Source: DATJKD01 sp963834855 (GTDB lineage Bacteria; Pseudomonadota; Gammaproteobacteria; Steroidobacterales; Steroidobacteraceae). Taken from it: a stretch of 64,000 nt of DNA. Below the pieces are notes generated by a model. The model searched no databases, was not told the DNA's origin, and worked only from the letters and a program-made list of their open reading frames with translations. The stretch's first letter is position 1; each line of letters starts with the position of its first letter. Positions 16,880 through 25,798 of this stretch are shown here, one piece after another. A program made the translations under genes and the position numbers. The stretch spans positions 59,063-123,062 of the forward strand of contig CAWIDH010000034.1 in assembly GCA_963834855.1 (NCBI GenBank), read 5' to 3'.

Positions 16880-17209
16880 ATGACTAAGATCTATGTGGGC
16901 AACCTGCCTTTTTCTGCTGACGAAGCCGCGGTACGCGAGCTCTTCGCCCAGCACGGCACGGTTGAGTCCGTTGCCCTCCCGACCGATCGCGAGACCGGCC
17001 GTCCGCGTGGCTTCGGCTTCGTCGAGATGCCGCAGGCCGACGCTCAGCGCGCGATGCAGGCGCTGAACGGCTTCTCGATGGGTGGTCGCCCGTTGCGCGT
17101 GAACGAGGCCCAGGATCGTCCGCGCACCGGCGGTGGTGGCCGCCCGGGTGGCGGTGGCCGCCCGAGTGGTGGCTACGGCGGCGGTGGCGGCGGTCAGCGT
17201 CGCTGGTAA
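16880..17209 (+). CDS. RRM-type RNA-binding protein with glycine-rich tail (2)
   Basis: A 109-residue paralogue of the protein at 16233. RNP2 is IYVGNLPF (residues 3-10), RNP1 is RPRGFGFVEM (about 42-51), then LNGFSMGGRPLRVNEAQ. The tail is longer and rich in Gly and Arg (GGGGRPGGGGRPSGGYGGG, ending QRRW). It probably acts as a cytoplasmic RNA chaperone. It has its own candidate promoter and a strong terminator, so it is transcribed separately from its paralogue. Confidence 0.94.
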   Translation: MTKIYVGNLPFSADEAAVRELFAQHGTVESVALPTDRETGRPRGFGFVEMPQADAQRAMQALNGFSMGGRPLRVNEAQDRPRTGGGGRPGGGGRPSGGYGGGGGGQRRW

Positions 17210-17256
17210 GCAAACAAGGCACGGGCGCGGTTGACGCGCCCGGCTTGACCGACGAG

Positions 17257-17286
17257 GGCCCGGGAGATCTCTCCCGGGCCTTTTTT
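17257..17286 (+). terminator. Intrinsic terminator after RNA-binding protein 2
   Basis: GGCCCGGGAGA (17257-17267) and TCTCCCGGGCC (17270-17280) form an 11-bp perfect stem with a two-base centre, followed by six T (17281-17286). It lies between this gene and the converging helicase, whose stop is two bases further on. Confidence 0.93.
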
Positions 17287-17287
17287 C

Positions 17288-19369
17288 TTACCAGAGCGCG
17301 CGCAGGCGGGACGCCACGTCGACCCGCGGTCCGGCAGCCGCCTTGCCCGGGCTGTCTACATCGAGCTGCGTCGGCCAGCTCGTCCGATCGAAGCATGCGA
17401 GCACGCCCTCGCTCATGAATCGGCTCCGAGCCGAATGCACGTAACGGTCGCCGACCGGCGACTGCTGGGTCACGTAGAACCGCACCGGCGCGACAAGGTG
17501 CAGGTCCCGCTTCGCGCGGGTCATCGCCACGTACAGCAGGCGCCGCTCCTCGTCGATCGATTCGGCCCGACCCGTGGCGAATTCCGACGGAAAGCTGCCG
17601 TCGGTGACGTTGATCACGTACACCGCTTCCCACTCCTGCCCCTTGGCCGAGTGCACCGTCGAGAGGATGAGGTAGTCCTCATCGAGCAGCGGGTCGCCGG
17701 CCAGGTCGCCCGTGGCCTGGGGCGGATCGAGCGTCAGCTCGGTGACGAACGCCTCGCGCGACGGGTACTGCACCGCGATCCGCTCGAGTTGATCGAGGTC
17801 CGCGCGGCGCGGCGCGGCCGACTCGTAGAGGCGGTCGAGGTGCGGTTCGTACCAGGCCCGTACCTGCGTCAGCTGCCCGGCCCAGGGCGCCTCGCGGCCG
17901 CCGATCGCAGCGAGCAGCGCCGTGAGCGCCGACCAGTGGCTGCGCGCGGCGGGCGGGACGGCCAGCGTGGACAGCCGGCCAAAGTGAAATCCGACCGACT
18001 CGAAGGCATCACAGAGCCGCGCCGAATTGGCCGGTCCCATCCCCGGCAGCAGCTGCAGCACACGGAACGCCGCGATGCGGTTGCGCGGGTTGTCGGCGAA
18101 GCGCAGCAGCGCAAGCAGGTCCTTGACGTGCGCAGCCTCCAGGAACTTGAGCCCGCCGTACTTCACGAACGGAATGTTCCGGCGCATCAGCTCGACCTCG
18201 AGCAGGTCGCTGTGGTCCGACGCGCGAAACAGCACGGCCTGCCGACGCAGGTCGACACCGCGCTCGCGCGCCTCGAGCACCCGCTCGATCACGTAGCCCG
18301 CCTGCGCCTGGTCGTCCTGCACCACCACGTATGCCGGTCGTGGACCGGCTCCACGCGTGCTCCGCAGGTTCTTGCGGTATTGCGGGCCGCCTTCCGCCAT
18401 CAGCGCGTTGGCGGCGTCAAGCACCGCCACGGTTGACCGGTAGTTCTGCTCGAGCGTTACCACGCGCGCAGGCGGCGTGAACTGCCGCGGAAACTCCAGG
18501 ATGTTATCGACCGTGGCGGCGCGGAACGAATAGATCGCCTGCGCGTCGTCGCCCACCACGGTGACGCCCGCGCCGTCGGGCTTGAGCGCCGCGAGAATGC
18601 CGGCCTGGAGGCGGTTGGTATCCTGGTACTCGTCGACCAGCACGTGGTCGAAGCGCGCGCCGATCTCGGCCGCGAGCGCAGGCTCGGCCATCATGAGATG
18701 CCAGTAGAGCAGCAGGTCGTCGTAATCGAGCAGCTGCTGCGTGAGCTTTGCCTCGACGTACTCGCGGCACAGCCGCGTGAGCTCTTCCTCCCATTCGAGG
18801 CACCACGGAAAGACGTGTTCCAGCGTGAGACGCAGCGGCTGCTGCGCATTCACGCGGTGCGAGTAGATCGCGAGACAGGTGTCCTTGCGCGGAAAGCGCT
18901 TATCGATCCTCGACAGATCCAGTCGCTGGCGGACCACGTCCATCAGGTCGGCGGCGTCCGTGCGATCGAGCACGTTGAAGGCGGGATCCAGGCCGAGTCG
19001 CTCCGCGTGGTGGCGGATGAGGCGGTTGCCGATCGCGTGGAAGGTGCCGGACCAGGGCAAGCGCAGGGCGGCGGCTGTCGCCGCAGACGCCGATGCGCGC
19101 GACCGCTGGTCGGCGATGACGCGCTGGGCGCGCCGCGTCATCTCGAGCGCCGCGCGGCGGGTGAAGGTGAGCAGCAGCAGGCGTTCCGGGGGAACACCGG
19201 CCGTCAGCAGGTGAGCGACGCGGTGCGCGAGCGTGCTGGTCTTCCCGGTGCCGGCGCCTGCGATGACCAGCAGGGGTCCGGCGACAACGCCCCCGCCAGG
19301 CCGCGGGTCGCCGTGGCGCACCGCCTCGAACTGCGCGGCGTTGAGGCTGTCTGCGCTCGAGCTCTCCAT
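17288..19369 (-). CDS. UvrD/Rep-type superfamily 1 DNA helicase
   Basis: A 693-residue ATP-dependent 3'-5' helicase. Motif I is AGAGTGKTSTLAHRVA (about residues 37-52). Motif Ia is LLLLTFTRRAALEMTRRA. Motif II is VDEYQDTN (about 248). Motif III is VVGDDAQAIYSFRAA, motif IV LEQNYRST, motif V STVHSAKGQEWEAVYV and motif VI EERRLLYVAMTRAKRDL. It is slightly shorter than UvrD and lacks a clear C-terminal UvrB-binding tail, so it may be a Rep-like or accessory helicase. ATG at 19369 is chosen because it gives the usual SLNAAQFEAV start. Confidence 0.93.
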   Translation of the reverse strand: MESSSADSLNAAQFEAVRHGDPRPGGGVVAGPLLVIAGAGTGKTSTLAHRVAHLLTAGVPPERLLLLTFTRRAALEMTRRAQRVIADQRSRASASAATAAALRLPWSGTFHAIGNRLIRHHAERLGLDPAFNVLDRTDAADLMDVVRQRLDLSRIDKRFPRKDTCLAIYSHRVNAQQPLRLTLEHVFPWCLEWEEELTRLCREYVEAKLTQQLLDYDDLLLYWHLMMAEPALAAEIGARFDHVLVDEYQDTNRLQAGILAALKPDGAGVTVVGDDAQAIYSFRAATVDNILEFPRQFTPPARVVTLEQNYRSTVAVLDAANALMAEGGPQYRKNLRSTRGAGPRPAYVVVQDDQAQAGYVIERVLEARERGVDLRRQAVLFRASDHSDLLEVELMRRNIPFVKYGGLKFLEAAHVKDLLALLRFADNPRNRIAAFRVLQLLPGMGPANSARLCDAFESVGFHFGRLSTLAVPPAARSHWSALTALLAAIGGREAPWAGQLTQVRAWYEPHLDRLYESAAPRRADLDQLERIAVQYPSREAFVTELTLDPPQATGDLAGDPLLDEDYLILSTVHSAKGQEWEAVYVINVTDGSFPSEFATGRAESIDEERRLLYVAMTRAKRDLHLVAPVRFYVTQQSPVGDRYVHSARSRFMSEGVLACFDRTSWPTQLDVDSPGKAAAGPRVDVASRLRALW

Positions 19370-19510
19370 GGAGCGGGGCACTATAGGGCGCGCCTGTACG
19401 GATATCCAGTAGCACGGAGGCGGCGTCGCCGGCCTGTGTGGGCGCACATCCGCCGGCGCGTATCCGGCCAGTCGTCGGTCGACCGCGTCGGCACATAGGT
19501 GCCGACCCGG

Positions 19511-21004
19511 TCACTCGGTGACTACGCCGGCGCGATGCAGCGTGTCGCGGTCGGGAATCCAGATGTCCCTGGGCAACACGGCGTTGCTCGCCAGCAGGAA
19601 CTCCGGTTCGACGCCGCGATATAGCATGTAGGCGTTGAACTCGCGGTTGCCGTCGCCGATGCCCGTCGCGGCCGAGCCCGCGTGGAAGCCGAGCGCGGCG
19701 CCGGGCGCCAGCGTGCGGCGGGCTCCGCCGGCAAACGCCAGCGTGCACGCGCTCGAGCACTGCGAGGTGACGCGCGTGGACAGCTCGCGCCGCTCGATCT
19801 GCTCGGCGATGCGGATCGCTTCTCCGACCCACCCGCCGGGGCTCTGGAGCTCGACCGTCTCTGCGTCGGGCGCCGACTCGAGCACCCGAACGAACTCGCG
19901 GGCGATGCCCGCCTGGAATTCCCCGGCGAGGCGAATCGTCCGCGTCGGCGGGTCGTAGACGATGTCCCAGGTGGAAGCCGGCAGCGAGCGCACCGCGCCC
20001 TTTGCGTACGCGCCCGTCTGCGGCGCATCGATCAGCACTGTCCACAGCCAGAGCGGGCCGAGGAGCGCTACGACCGTCGCACGGACGTCCCGGATCAGCC
20101 AGCGGGTGGGTCCGCGCGGCGCTTCGACGCGGCGCAGGGCTCGCAACAGCGCGATGCCCGCGGCCGTCAGCGCCACGGTCACGAGCGGGATCAGCGCGGC
20201 GGCCGTGGTCTCGAGCAGCAGCGGTGCCTCGGGATTGCCGTCCACCTGCGCGCGCAGCCAGATCGCCGCCGCGGTCAGGCCGGCGACGGGCAGAAAGACG
20301 AGCACCGACGTGCGTACGGCGCCGAGTTCGCCGCGCTGGATGCGCTCGAAGGCGCGTCGCAGCGGGTCCGGCGCACTGCGCACGCGCGGCAGGTTCGCCC
20401 GCGTCAGGATCGCGCAGGCTTCGAGGAGCAGCAGCGGCGGCATCACCGCCTCGTAGAAATGGATGGCGTTGGCGAGCGGACGCGTGGCCCACCGGGCGGG
20501 GACGAACACGGTTTCGAGCCCGGCGAGCATGAAGTACGGCAGCACCACGACGCAGGCCGCGGCCGTCGCGCGCGGCCCGTAGGTGCGGCGGAGAGGAATG
20601 ACCAGCAGGACCGCGGTCACCAGTCCGACGAGCGTGTCCTGCATCGGGAAGGACAGCAGCGCCAGCGGGCCATCGGACCTGGGCGCCTCCCAGGCACTGA
20701 CGGCGCTGGCCAGGCCATTCACCGCGCGGAAGAAGAGCCAGGCAAACACGGGGAGGGCGAGCAGCGGCGCGAGGCCCGGCGAGGTTCGCCCCGCGCCGTG
20801 CGGGGGCGCCGGCCAGCGCATGATCCACACGAGGAGCAGGACCAGCCACCACGTGCCCGAAACGAGGCGCGCTGGAACGGCCACGTCCAGCAGGACGAAG
20901 CCCAGAAACGCGGTCGTGGTAACGACCGAGGTCCGTGTCAGCGTGCCAGAGTCCACGCAGGCAAGCTTCCACGGGCACGCCGGCCGCGACCGTGCAAGTG
21001 TCAC
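19511..21004 (-). CDS. Multi-pass membrane protein with C-terminal ClpP-like domain
   Basis: A 497-residue protein. The N-terminal two-thirds hold six or more hydrophobic helices (about residues 28-50, 68-85, 110-135, 145-165, 220-290 and 310-330). The C-terminal 160 residues resemble ClpP/crotonase-fold periplasmic proteins: VELQSPGGWVGEAIRIAEQI, then TRVTSQCSSACTLAFAGGARR with a possible nucleophilic Ser, then GAALGFHAG with a His. It could be a membrane-bound serine protease; catalytic residues are inferred by eye. The start is uncertain: GTG at 21004 or GTG at 20956, which has a better ribosome site. It stands alone downstream of the aldehyde dehydrogenase. Confidence 0.75.
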   Translation of the reverse strand: MTLARSRPACPWKLACVDSGTLTRTSVVTTTAFLGFVLLDVAVPARLVSGTWWLVLLLVWIMRWPAPPHGAGRTSPGLAPLLALPVFAWLFFRAVNGLASAVSAWEAPRSDGPLALLSFPMQDTLVGLVTAVLLVIPLRRTYGPRATAAACVVVLPYFMLAGLETVFVPARWATRPLANAIHFYEAVMPPLLLLEACAILTRANLPRVRSAPDPLRRAFERIQRGELGAVRTSVLVFLPVAGLTAAAIWLRAQVDGNPEAPLLLETTAAALIPLVTVALTAAGIALLRALRRVEAPRGPTRWLIRDVRATVVALLGPLWLWTVLIDAPQTGAYAKGAVRSLPASTWDIVYDPPTRTIRLAGEFQAGIAREFVRVLESAPDAETVELQSPGGWVGEAIRIAEQIERRELSTRVTSQCSSACTLAFAGGARRTLAPGAALGFHAGSAATGIGDGNREFNAYMLYRGVEPEFLLASNAVLPRDIWIPDRDTLHRAGVVTE

Positions 21005-21091
21005 ACTCCGGCGAAGGCGGCCTCACCCGTTTGCAACTCCGCGGAGTCGGTGCCGACCCTCGCCTCGCGCCGGCCGCCGGCTTAGGGAACC

Positions 21092-22456
21092 TTAACGCAC
21101 GAGCTTGAAGAGCCGCGCCTTGGTGTCGGTGTATGGCGGGTAGCGCAGCGGCGCGTCGAGCCGGAAGCTGCGTGTCATGACGGGTTTCATATGGCTGAAG
21201 GTCTCGAACCCGTACCAGCCGCCGTAACGTCCCATGCCGCTCGTGCCAACGCCGCCGAAGGGCAGCTCGGGCGAGACCATGAAGATGACGGCGTCGTTCA
21301 CGCAGACGCTGCCGGCGGACAGCGACTCGACCACGCGCTGCTGCAGCGCGTCGTCACGCGTGAAAACGTAGAGCGCAAGCGGCTTCGGGCGACCCGCCAC
21401 GATCCGGATCGCGGCATCCATGTCGTCCACGGCGATCACCGGCAGCACTGGTCCGAAGACTTCCTCCTGCATCAGCATCGAGTCCATCGGCGGATCGAGC
21501 ACGATCGTGGGCTCGACGAATCGCGCGGCCACGTCCACGCGCCCGCCGACGTGGATCTTCTGGCCCGCCAGCAGCTGCTCGAAGCGCGCGGCGTGCCGCT
21601 CGCTCGCGATGCGCCCGTAATCCGGGCTCGCGGCCGCATCCTCGCCGAAGAACTCCCGGATGCGGCGCGCGAGCGCGTCGAGCAGCGGGGCGGCGACCTC
21701 GCGGTGCACCAGCACGTGGTCGGGCGCCACGCAGGTCTGCCCGGCGTTGAGGAACTTGCCCCAGGCGATGCGCGACGCCGCGATCTCGAGGTCCGCATCG
21801 CGGTCGACCAGGCAGGGACTCTTGCCGCCCAGCTCGAGCGTCACGGGGGTCAGGTGCTTCGCTGCCGCGGCCAGCACGATCCGCGCCACGCGCTCGTTGC
21901 CGGTGTACAGGATGTGGTCGAAACGCTGCTCGAGCAGCTCCGTGGTTTCCTCGACGCCGCCCTCGACGACTGCGATGGTCTCGGCGTCGAGGTACTGGGG
22001 CAGGATCCGGGCGATCGCGGCCGAGGTGTGGCGCGAGACCTCCGACGGCTTGACGACCGCCGCGTTGCCCGCCGCCACCGCGCCCACCAGCGGCGCGAGC
22101 GCCAGCTGGAGCGGGTAGTTCCACGGGGCGATGATCAGTACGACGCCCTTCGGCTCGGGCAGGATCCGGCTGCGGCCAGGCTGGGCGATCATCGGCGTAC
22201 GCACCCGTTCGCCGCGCATCCAGCGCGCGAGGCGCCGACGCGCGTACTTCGCTTCCTCGATCACGTAGCTGGTCTCCGACAGCCACGTCTCGAAGGGGCT
22301 CTTGTTGAGATCGAGCCGCAACGCCTCCTCGAACTCGGCTTTGCGCTCGATGAGCATGCGCTCGATGGCCGCGAGCTGCTGGCGGCGCCAGGCCAGGGGG
22401 CGCGTGCGCCCGGACTCGAAGCGCATCCTGAGTCGGCGCAGGGTATCGTTGGTCAC
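21092..22456 (-). CDS. Aldehyde dehydrogenase (class 3 / coniferyl-aldehyde type)
   Basis: A 454-residue NAD(P)-dependent enzyme that oxidises aldehydes to acids. Key parts: cofactor-binding PWNYPLQLALAPLVGAVAAG, VKPSEVS, general base Glu in TLELGGKSPCLV (about 208), catalytic Cys in NAGQTCVAPDHVL (about 242), and the C-terminal ELPFGGVGTSGMGRYGG. A hydrophobic C-terminal stretch ends KARLFKLVR, as in class 3 enzymes acting on medium-chain or aromatic aldehydes. The start is GTG at 22456 with GGAG eight bases before it. It is divergent from the Nudix gene. Confidence 0.9.
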   Translation of the reverse strand: MTNDTLRRLRMRFESGRTRPLAWRRQQLAAIERMLIERKAEFEEALRLDLNKSPFETWLSETSYVIEEAKYARRRLARWMRGERVRTPMIAQPGRSRILPEPKGVVLIIAPWNYPLQLALAPLVGAVAAGNAAVVKPSEVSRHTSAAIARILPQYLDAETIAVVEGGVEETTELLEQRFDHILYTGNERVARIVLAAAAKHLTPVTLELGGKSPCLVDRDADLEIAASRIAWGKFLNAGQTCVAPDHVLVHREVAAPLLDALARRIREFFGEDAAASPDYGRIASERHAARFEQLLAGQKIHVGGRVDVAARFVEPTIVLDPPMDSMLMQEEVFGPVLPVIAVDDMDAAIRIVAGRPKPLALYVFTRDDALQQRVVESLSAGSVCVNDAVIFMVSPELPFGGVGTSGMGRYGGWYGFETFSHMKPVMTRSFRLDAPLRYPPYTDTKARLFKLVR

Positions 22457-22574
22457 GGTTGGGCTCCGGCGCGGCCCGAAGACAGACTCCGGGGCGCGGT
22501 GATCAGCGGGGCGCACGTTAGCACAGATCCTGTCTCTTTGCTGCAATGCAGCAATCGTCCGCAGGGAGACGCCC

Positions 22575-23141
22575 ATGTCGAACGATGTCCGCGAGGTGTT
22601 TCGTGGCCGCGTGATCCGCCTCAACGTCGAGCGGGTTCGGCTGCCCAACGGAGAGGTCGCTGAGCTCGAAATCGCCCACCACCCGGGCGGTGCAGCGGTC
22701 GTCGCGATCGACCCGCAGGAGCGTGTCTGCCTGCTGCGGCAATACCGCCACGCGGCGCGCGGTTGGGTCGATGAGCTGCCGGCGGGCAAGCTCGACGGAG
22801 GTGAACCACCGCTCGCCTGCGCGCAACGCGAGCTCGCCGAGGAAGCGGGGATGGAGGCCGGCCTCTGGACGGACCTGGGGCAGCTCCTGACCTCGCCCGG
22901 GGTATTGACCGAGGTCATCCACCTGTTCCTGGCCCGGGACCTGAGGCCGGTCCAGGCGCGCCCGGAGACCCACGAGGTGATCGAGCCACGCTGGTTGCCG
23001 CTCGCGGAGGCACTCGACCTGGCCGTGTCCGGCCATCTCGCGGACGGCAAGAGCATCGTCGGCCTGGTCTGGGCCAACCATGCGCTGCGCGCCCGTGGGG
23101 CCAGTGCGACCGCGGATGCGGGCCTCGGCGGAATTGCGTGA
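22575..23141 (+). CDS. Nudix hydrolase, ADP-ribose pyrophosphatase-like
   Basis: A 188-residue Nudix protein. The Nudix box reads GKLDGGEPPLACAQRELAEEAGM (written here from its key parts G-x5-E-x7-REL-x-EE-x-GM, about residues 75-97) and supplies the metal-binding glutamates. Flanking segments (VVAIDPQERVCLLRQYRHA, DELPAGKL and TSPGVLTEVIHLFLA) match the ADP-ribose diphosphatase group, which clears ADP-ribose and related nucleotide sugars. ATG at 22575 has AGGGAG upstream. Confidence 0.9.
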   Translation: MSNDVREVFRGRVIRLNVERVRLPNGEVAELEIAHHPGGAAVVAIDPQERVCLLRQYRHAARGWVDELPAGKLDGGEPPLACAQRELAEEAGMEAGLWTDLGQLLTSPGVLTEVIHLFLARDLRPVQARPETHEVIEPRWLPLAEALDLAVSGHLADGKSIVGLVWANHALRARGASATADAGLGGIA

Positions 23142-23214
23142 CCGACCTCGCATGTCCCGCAAACCACGACTCGGTAATATTGTCTTTGTACCAGGGAACC
23201 AGCGGAGCGCTGGC

Positions 23215-23667
23215 ATGACGGAGAAACCCCGCAGGCCGGACGCGGGAACGCAGTCCGACAAGGGCAACCCACAGGATATGACGCAGCACCCACCGCCAGG
23301 GAGGCCGGCGGCCGACCCGTCGCAACCGGGTGCCGCGGCCGCGGTGCCGGGACAGCTCACGCGCGACGATCGCGGCAACATCAGCTGGGAATGGTCCGAG
23401 GACCCGGACCTGAACGCAGACGGTGTCCTGGGGACCACCGCCCGCATTCGTGCGCTCGCGCCCAAGGGCCTGAAACTCGAGGAAGAGGACAACGCCTCGC
23501 TTGGCCCCGAGCCGGTTCCCGTCCGGAAATCACCGCCGGGTGCCTACGATCCCTACGACAACGGTGAACCGAAGAAGAATTCCTGGAGGAAGAAGCGCGA
23601 CCTGCGCCAGCTCAGCGACTGGCTTGCGCTCAAGAAGCGGTTGCGCGACCGCGGGGACAAAGACTAG
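23215..23667 (+). CDS. Hypothetical hydrophilic protein
   Basis: A 150-residue protein with no signal peptide or membrane segment. The N-terminal half is rich in Pro, Ala and Gln and looks disordered. A short conserved-looking core follows (GNISWEWSEDPDLNADG, then RALAPKGLKLEEED). The C-terminus is basic (KKNSWRKKRDLRQLSDWL, then KKRLRDRGDKD) and could bind nucleic acid or membranes. ATG at 23215 has GGAG nine bases upstream; an upstream in-frame ATG at 23152 is possible. Not recognised. It converges on the foldback repeat. Confidence 0.65.
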   Translation: MTEKPRRPDAGTQSDKGNPQDMTQHPPPGRPAADPSQPGAAAAVPGQLTRDDRGNISWEWSEDPDLNADGVLGTTARIRALAPKGLKLEEEDNASLGPEPVPVRKSPPGAYDPYDNGEPKKNSWRKKRDLRQLSDWLALKKRLRDRGDKD

Positions 23668-23689
23668 CTCGGATCTCTGACACGGGCAG

Positions 23690-24290
23690 ACTGCTCGCCG
23701 GCACTCGGCCGGGGTGGCTGCTGCTCGCCGCCGCCCGGCCGCGGTGGCTCCTACTCGCCGACGCCCGGCCGCGGTGTATCCCCAGCCGCTCACCACGATC
23801 CACGGGTCGTTGCACGGCTGAAGATGGTGCCCCGCACGTTCTGGTCGGAGCACGCCGAACGGTCGTTGGTATCGCGGAATCGTCGAGGCGACCTTCGCTC
23901 AGAGTGGTCCGCGACGTCTACCTGTGCACACCGATGCCTCGTCGCGGCTGGGATACACCGCGTCCAGGCGTCGGCTCGTGACCCCACCGCGGCATCGACG
24001 CGCCGGAGGCCACCGCGGCATCGGCGAGCCGGCGTTTGGACCGGGTGTCTCGTGGGCCGCAACGACGTCTGACCTGCCGCAGGTAGACGTCGCGGACCAC
24101 TCGGAAGTCATGACTCCGCGACGATTCCGCGATACCGCTGCGGATACGGCGTGCGCCGACAGAATGTGCGGGGCACCAATCTTCAGCCCTGCAACGACCC
24201 TCGATCGTGGTTGCGGCCCAGCGAGGCACCCGGGCCGAGCGCCGGCGAGGTGCGAGCCACCGCGGCCGAGCGCCGGCGAGCAGCCATAGA
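23690..24290 (-). repeat. Large foldback repeat, copy 2 (about 600 bp)
   Basis: Second copy of the element at 9128-9750, in the opposite orientation. The outer tandem CTCGCCG/CCGGCCGCG units, arms with GCCCCGCACGTT and GTATCGCGGAATCGTCG (left) and CGACGATTCCGCGATACC (right), and the asymmetric centre all correspond. The two copies differ by scattered substitutions and small gaps. Again it fills the space between the 3' ends of convergent genes (23667 and 24338). No frame is conserved between copies. Confidence 0.85.
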
Positions 24291-24337
24291 CAGGCCCGAT
24301 GCAGCCTCGCGCTGTGAGAATCCGGACTCGCCCCGAC

Positions 24338-25015
24338 TCAGGACCACTGCGCCGCGTGGCGCAGCTTCGAATGGCTCCCCAGGCGGTAGAAACGCCGCAG
24401 TTCCGCGAGCAGCGCCTCGGGCCGCGCACGACGCCGGCGCAGGAAGCGCTCCTCCAGCCGGCGGCAGAACCGGGCGGCAAAGCGGTGCGCCTCCTCGTAC
24501 CGCGCCCGTTCCTCGCGATCGAGCTGCGGCAGGAAGCCGGCGGCATCGAACAGGCGATGGAACAACTCGGCCGGGAAGCTTCCGCCGCGTTGCTCCAGCA
24601 TCAGCGAGAGCGCGCTCGCGTACTTGTCGACCTCGGCCTGCAGCTCCAGCTCGAGCAGCGAGATCTCGCGCGTCGTGTCCGTGTTCCAGACGACGTAGTG
24701 GAAGTGGCTCACGCCCTCGAGCGCCGTACAGTAGTCCGCGAGATTCCGCTCATCGAGCGCGCGCAGCGGGCAGCGCGCGGCGAGCCGGCGCAGCACTTCC
24801 GCATCCAGGTACAGGCTGAGCTCGAGCCCGTCGTCACCTTCCGCCAGCAGCAGCTGCTCGTCGGTCGGCGGCGGCTGCGCGCGTCCGGCGAGCTGCGCCG
24901 CGCGCGCCGCGTCGGTCACCAGGAAGTCGTACACGTCATGCGCAGCCGGCGCGTCGTAGAGGGACGCCAGCCGCCCCTGGAGGCCGCGCAGCAGTCCGGC
25001 GGCCGGGGCCGTCAA
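24338..25015 (-). CDS. Hypothetical protein, coupled pair member 2
   Basis: A 225-residue soluble, helix-rich protein of unknown family. Visible features are GLQGRLASLYDAPAAHDVYDF near the start, a middle segment FHYVVWNTDTTREISLLELELQ, and a basic C-terminus (FCRRLEERFLRRRRARPEAL). The TTG start at 25015 overlaps the stop codon of the upstream gene (TTGA), so the two are translationally coupled and probably interact. No catalytic motif is obvious. The frame continues upstream but would overlap the neighbour. Confidence 0.65.
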   Translation of the reverse strand: MTAPAAGLLRGLQGRLASLYDAPAAHDVYDFLVTDAARAAQLAGRAQPPPTDEQLLLAEGDDGLELSLYLDAEVLRRLAARCPLRALDERNLADYCTALEGVSHFHYVVWNTDTTREISLLELELQAEVDKYASALSLMLEQRGGSFPAELFHRLFDAAGFLPQLDREERARYEEAHRFAARFCRRLEERFLRRRRARPEALLAELRRFYRLGSHSKLRHAAQWS

Positions 25016-25680
25016 TTGGGCGCCCGCCCGACCGGGACGGGCACCGGGATCACGCCCAGCCGATTCAGGATCTCCTGCGCGCGCGGGCTCCCGGTCTTGA
25101 GCCATATCTCGTACTGTCTGAGCAGGTCGCGGTCGCTGTGGCGATGCGACATCTCGCTCACCTCGTTCAGCGCGTCGACCAGCCTCTGGAATTTCTCCGC
25201 AAGCTCGGCGAACACGGCGCCGAGTGCGCGGCCGCGCGTGCCGTGCCCACACGTGCCCGCCAGCGTGCCGTAGGCGCGGCCGCCCATCGCGATGTGATAG
25301 TCGATGTCGACCAGCTTGCGCGCGAAGCCCTGCGCGAAGAAGCCGGCGACGAACAGCGACACGTCGCCCAGCCGCTGCAGCACCCGGCTGCGATGCTCGG
25401 CCGAGCTCGCCGCGGCGGCCTCCGCAAGCATCAGCGCGAGCGGACGCAGCCGCGTGCCCTCGGGCGTCTGCTCGAAGAGCGCCTCGGAGCGGGAGAACAT
25501 CGTGAGGAGATTGACGACGTAGTGCTCGGTGTGGGCATCGACGCCGACGTGCCGGCGCAGCAGCGCGTCGTGCACGGAGTCGCGGAAAAATTCGCGCAGA
25601 CCACGGATGTCGAGGGCGGTCCGTTCATCCTGCACCGCCACCGCCGCTTCGTCCCGTCGCCCTGCATCAAGCGACTTCAT
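25012..25680 (-). CDS. Hypothetical protein, coupled pair member 1
   Basis: A 222-residue soluble, helical protein without recognised domain. Notable segments: LREFFRDSVHDALLRRHVGVD, AHTEHYVVNLLTMFSRSEAL, VSLFVAGFFAQGFARKLVDIDY and MGGRAYGTLAG. The conserved-looking His, Tyr and Arg residues could form an active or binding site, but that is a guess. ATG at 25680 is chosen because the upstream extension is Arg/Cys-rich noise. Its stop overlaps the start of the next gene, so both are made together. Confidence 0.7.
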   Translation of the reverse strand: MKSLDAGRRDEAAVAVQDERTALDIRGLREFFRDSVHDALLRRHVGVDAHTEHYVVNLLTMFSRSEALFEQTPEGTRLRPLALMLAEAAAASSAEHRSRVLQRLGDVSLFVAGFFAQGFARKLVDIDYHIAMGGRAYGTLAGTCGHGTRGRALGAVFAELAEKFQRLVDALNEVSEMSHRHSDRDLLRQYEIWLKTGSPRAQEILNRLGVIPVPVPVGRAPN

Positions 25681-25798
25681 GGGCCGAACATAACCAAGCG
25701 GCGCCGTGCGATCAATACGGCGATTGCGACACATTGCACGATTCGCGACGCCGCGTGCGCACCAAACCCGCGCAACTGCACCGCTCGCGCGCGACACG

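Noticed and set aside
16518..16880. Short frame (16634-16861) before RNA-binding protein 2
   Set aside because: Lies in the leader, lacks a ribosome site and has a random composition.
23690..24290. Possible CRISPR array because of short repeated GC-rich units
   Set aside because: Units are few, uneven and part of a large inverted repeat; spacers of constant length are absent and no cas genes are nearby.
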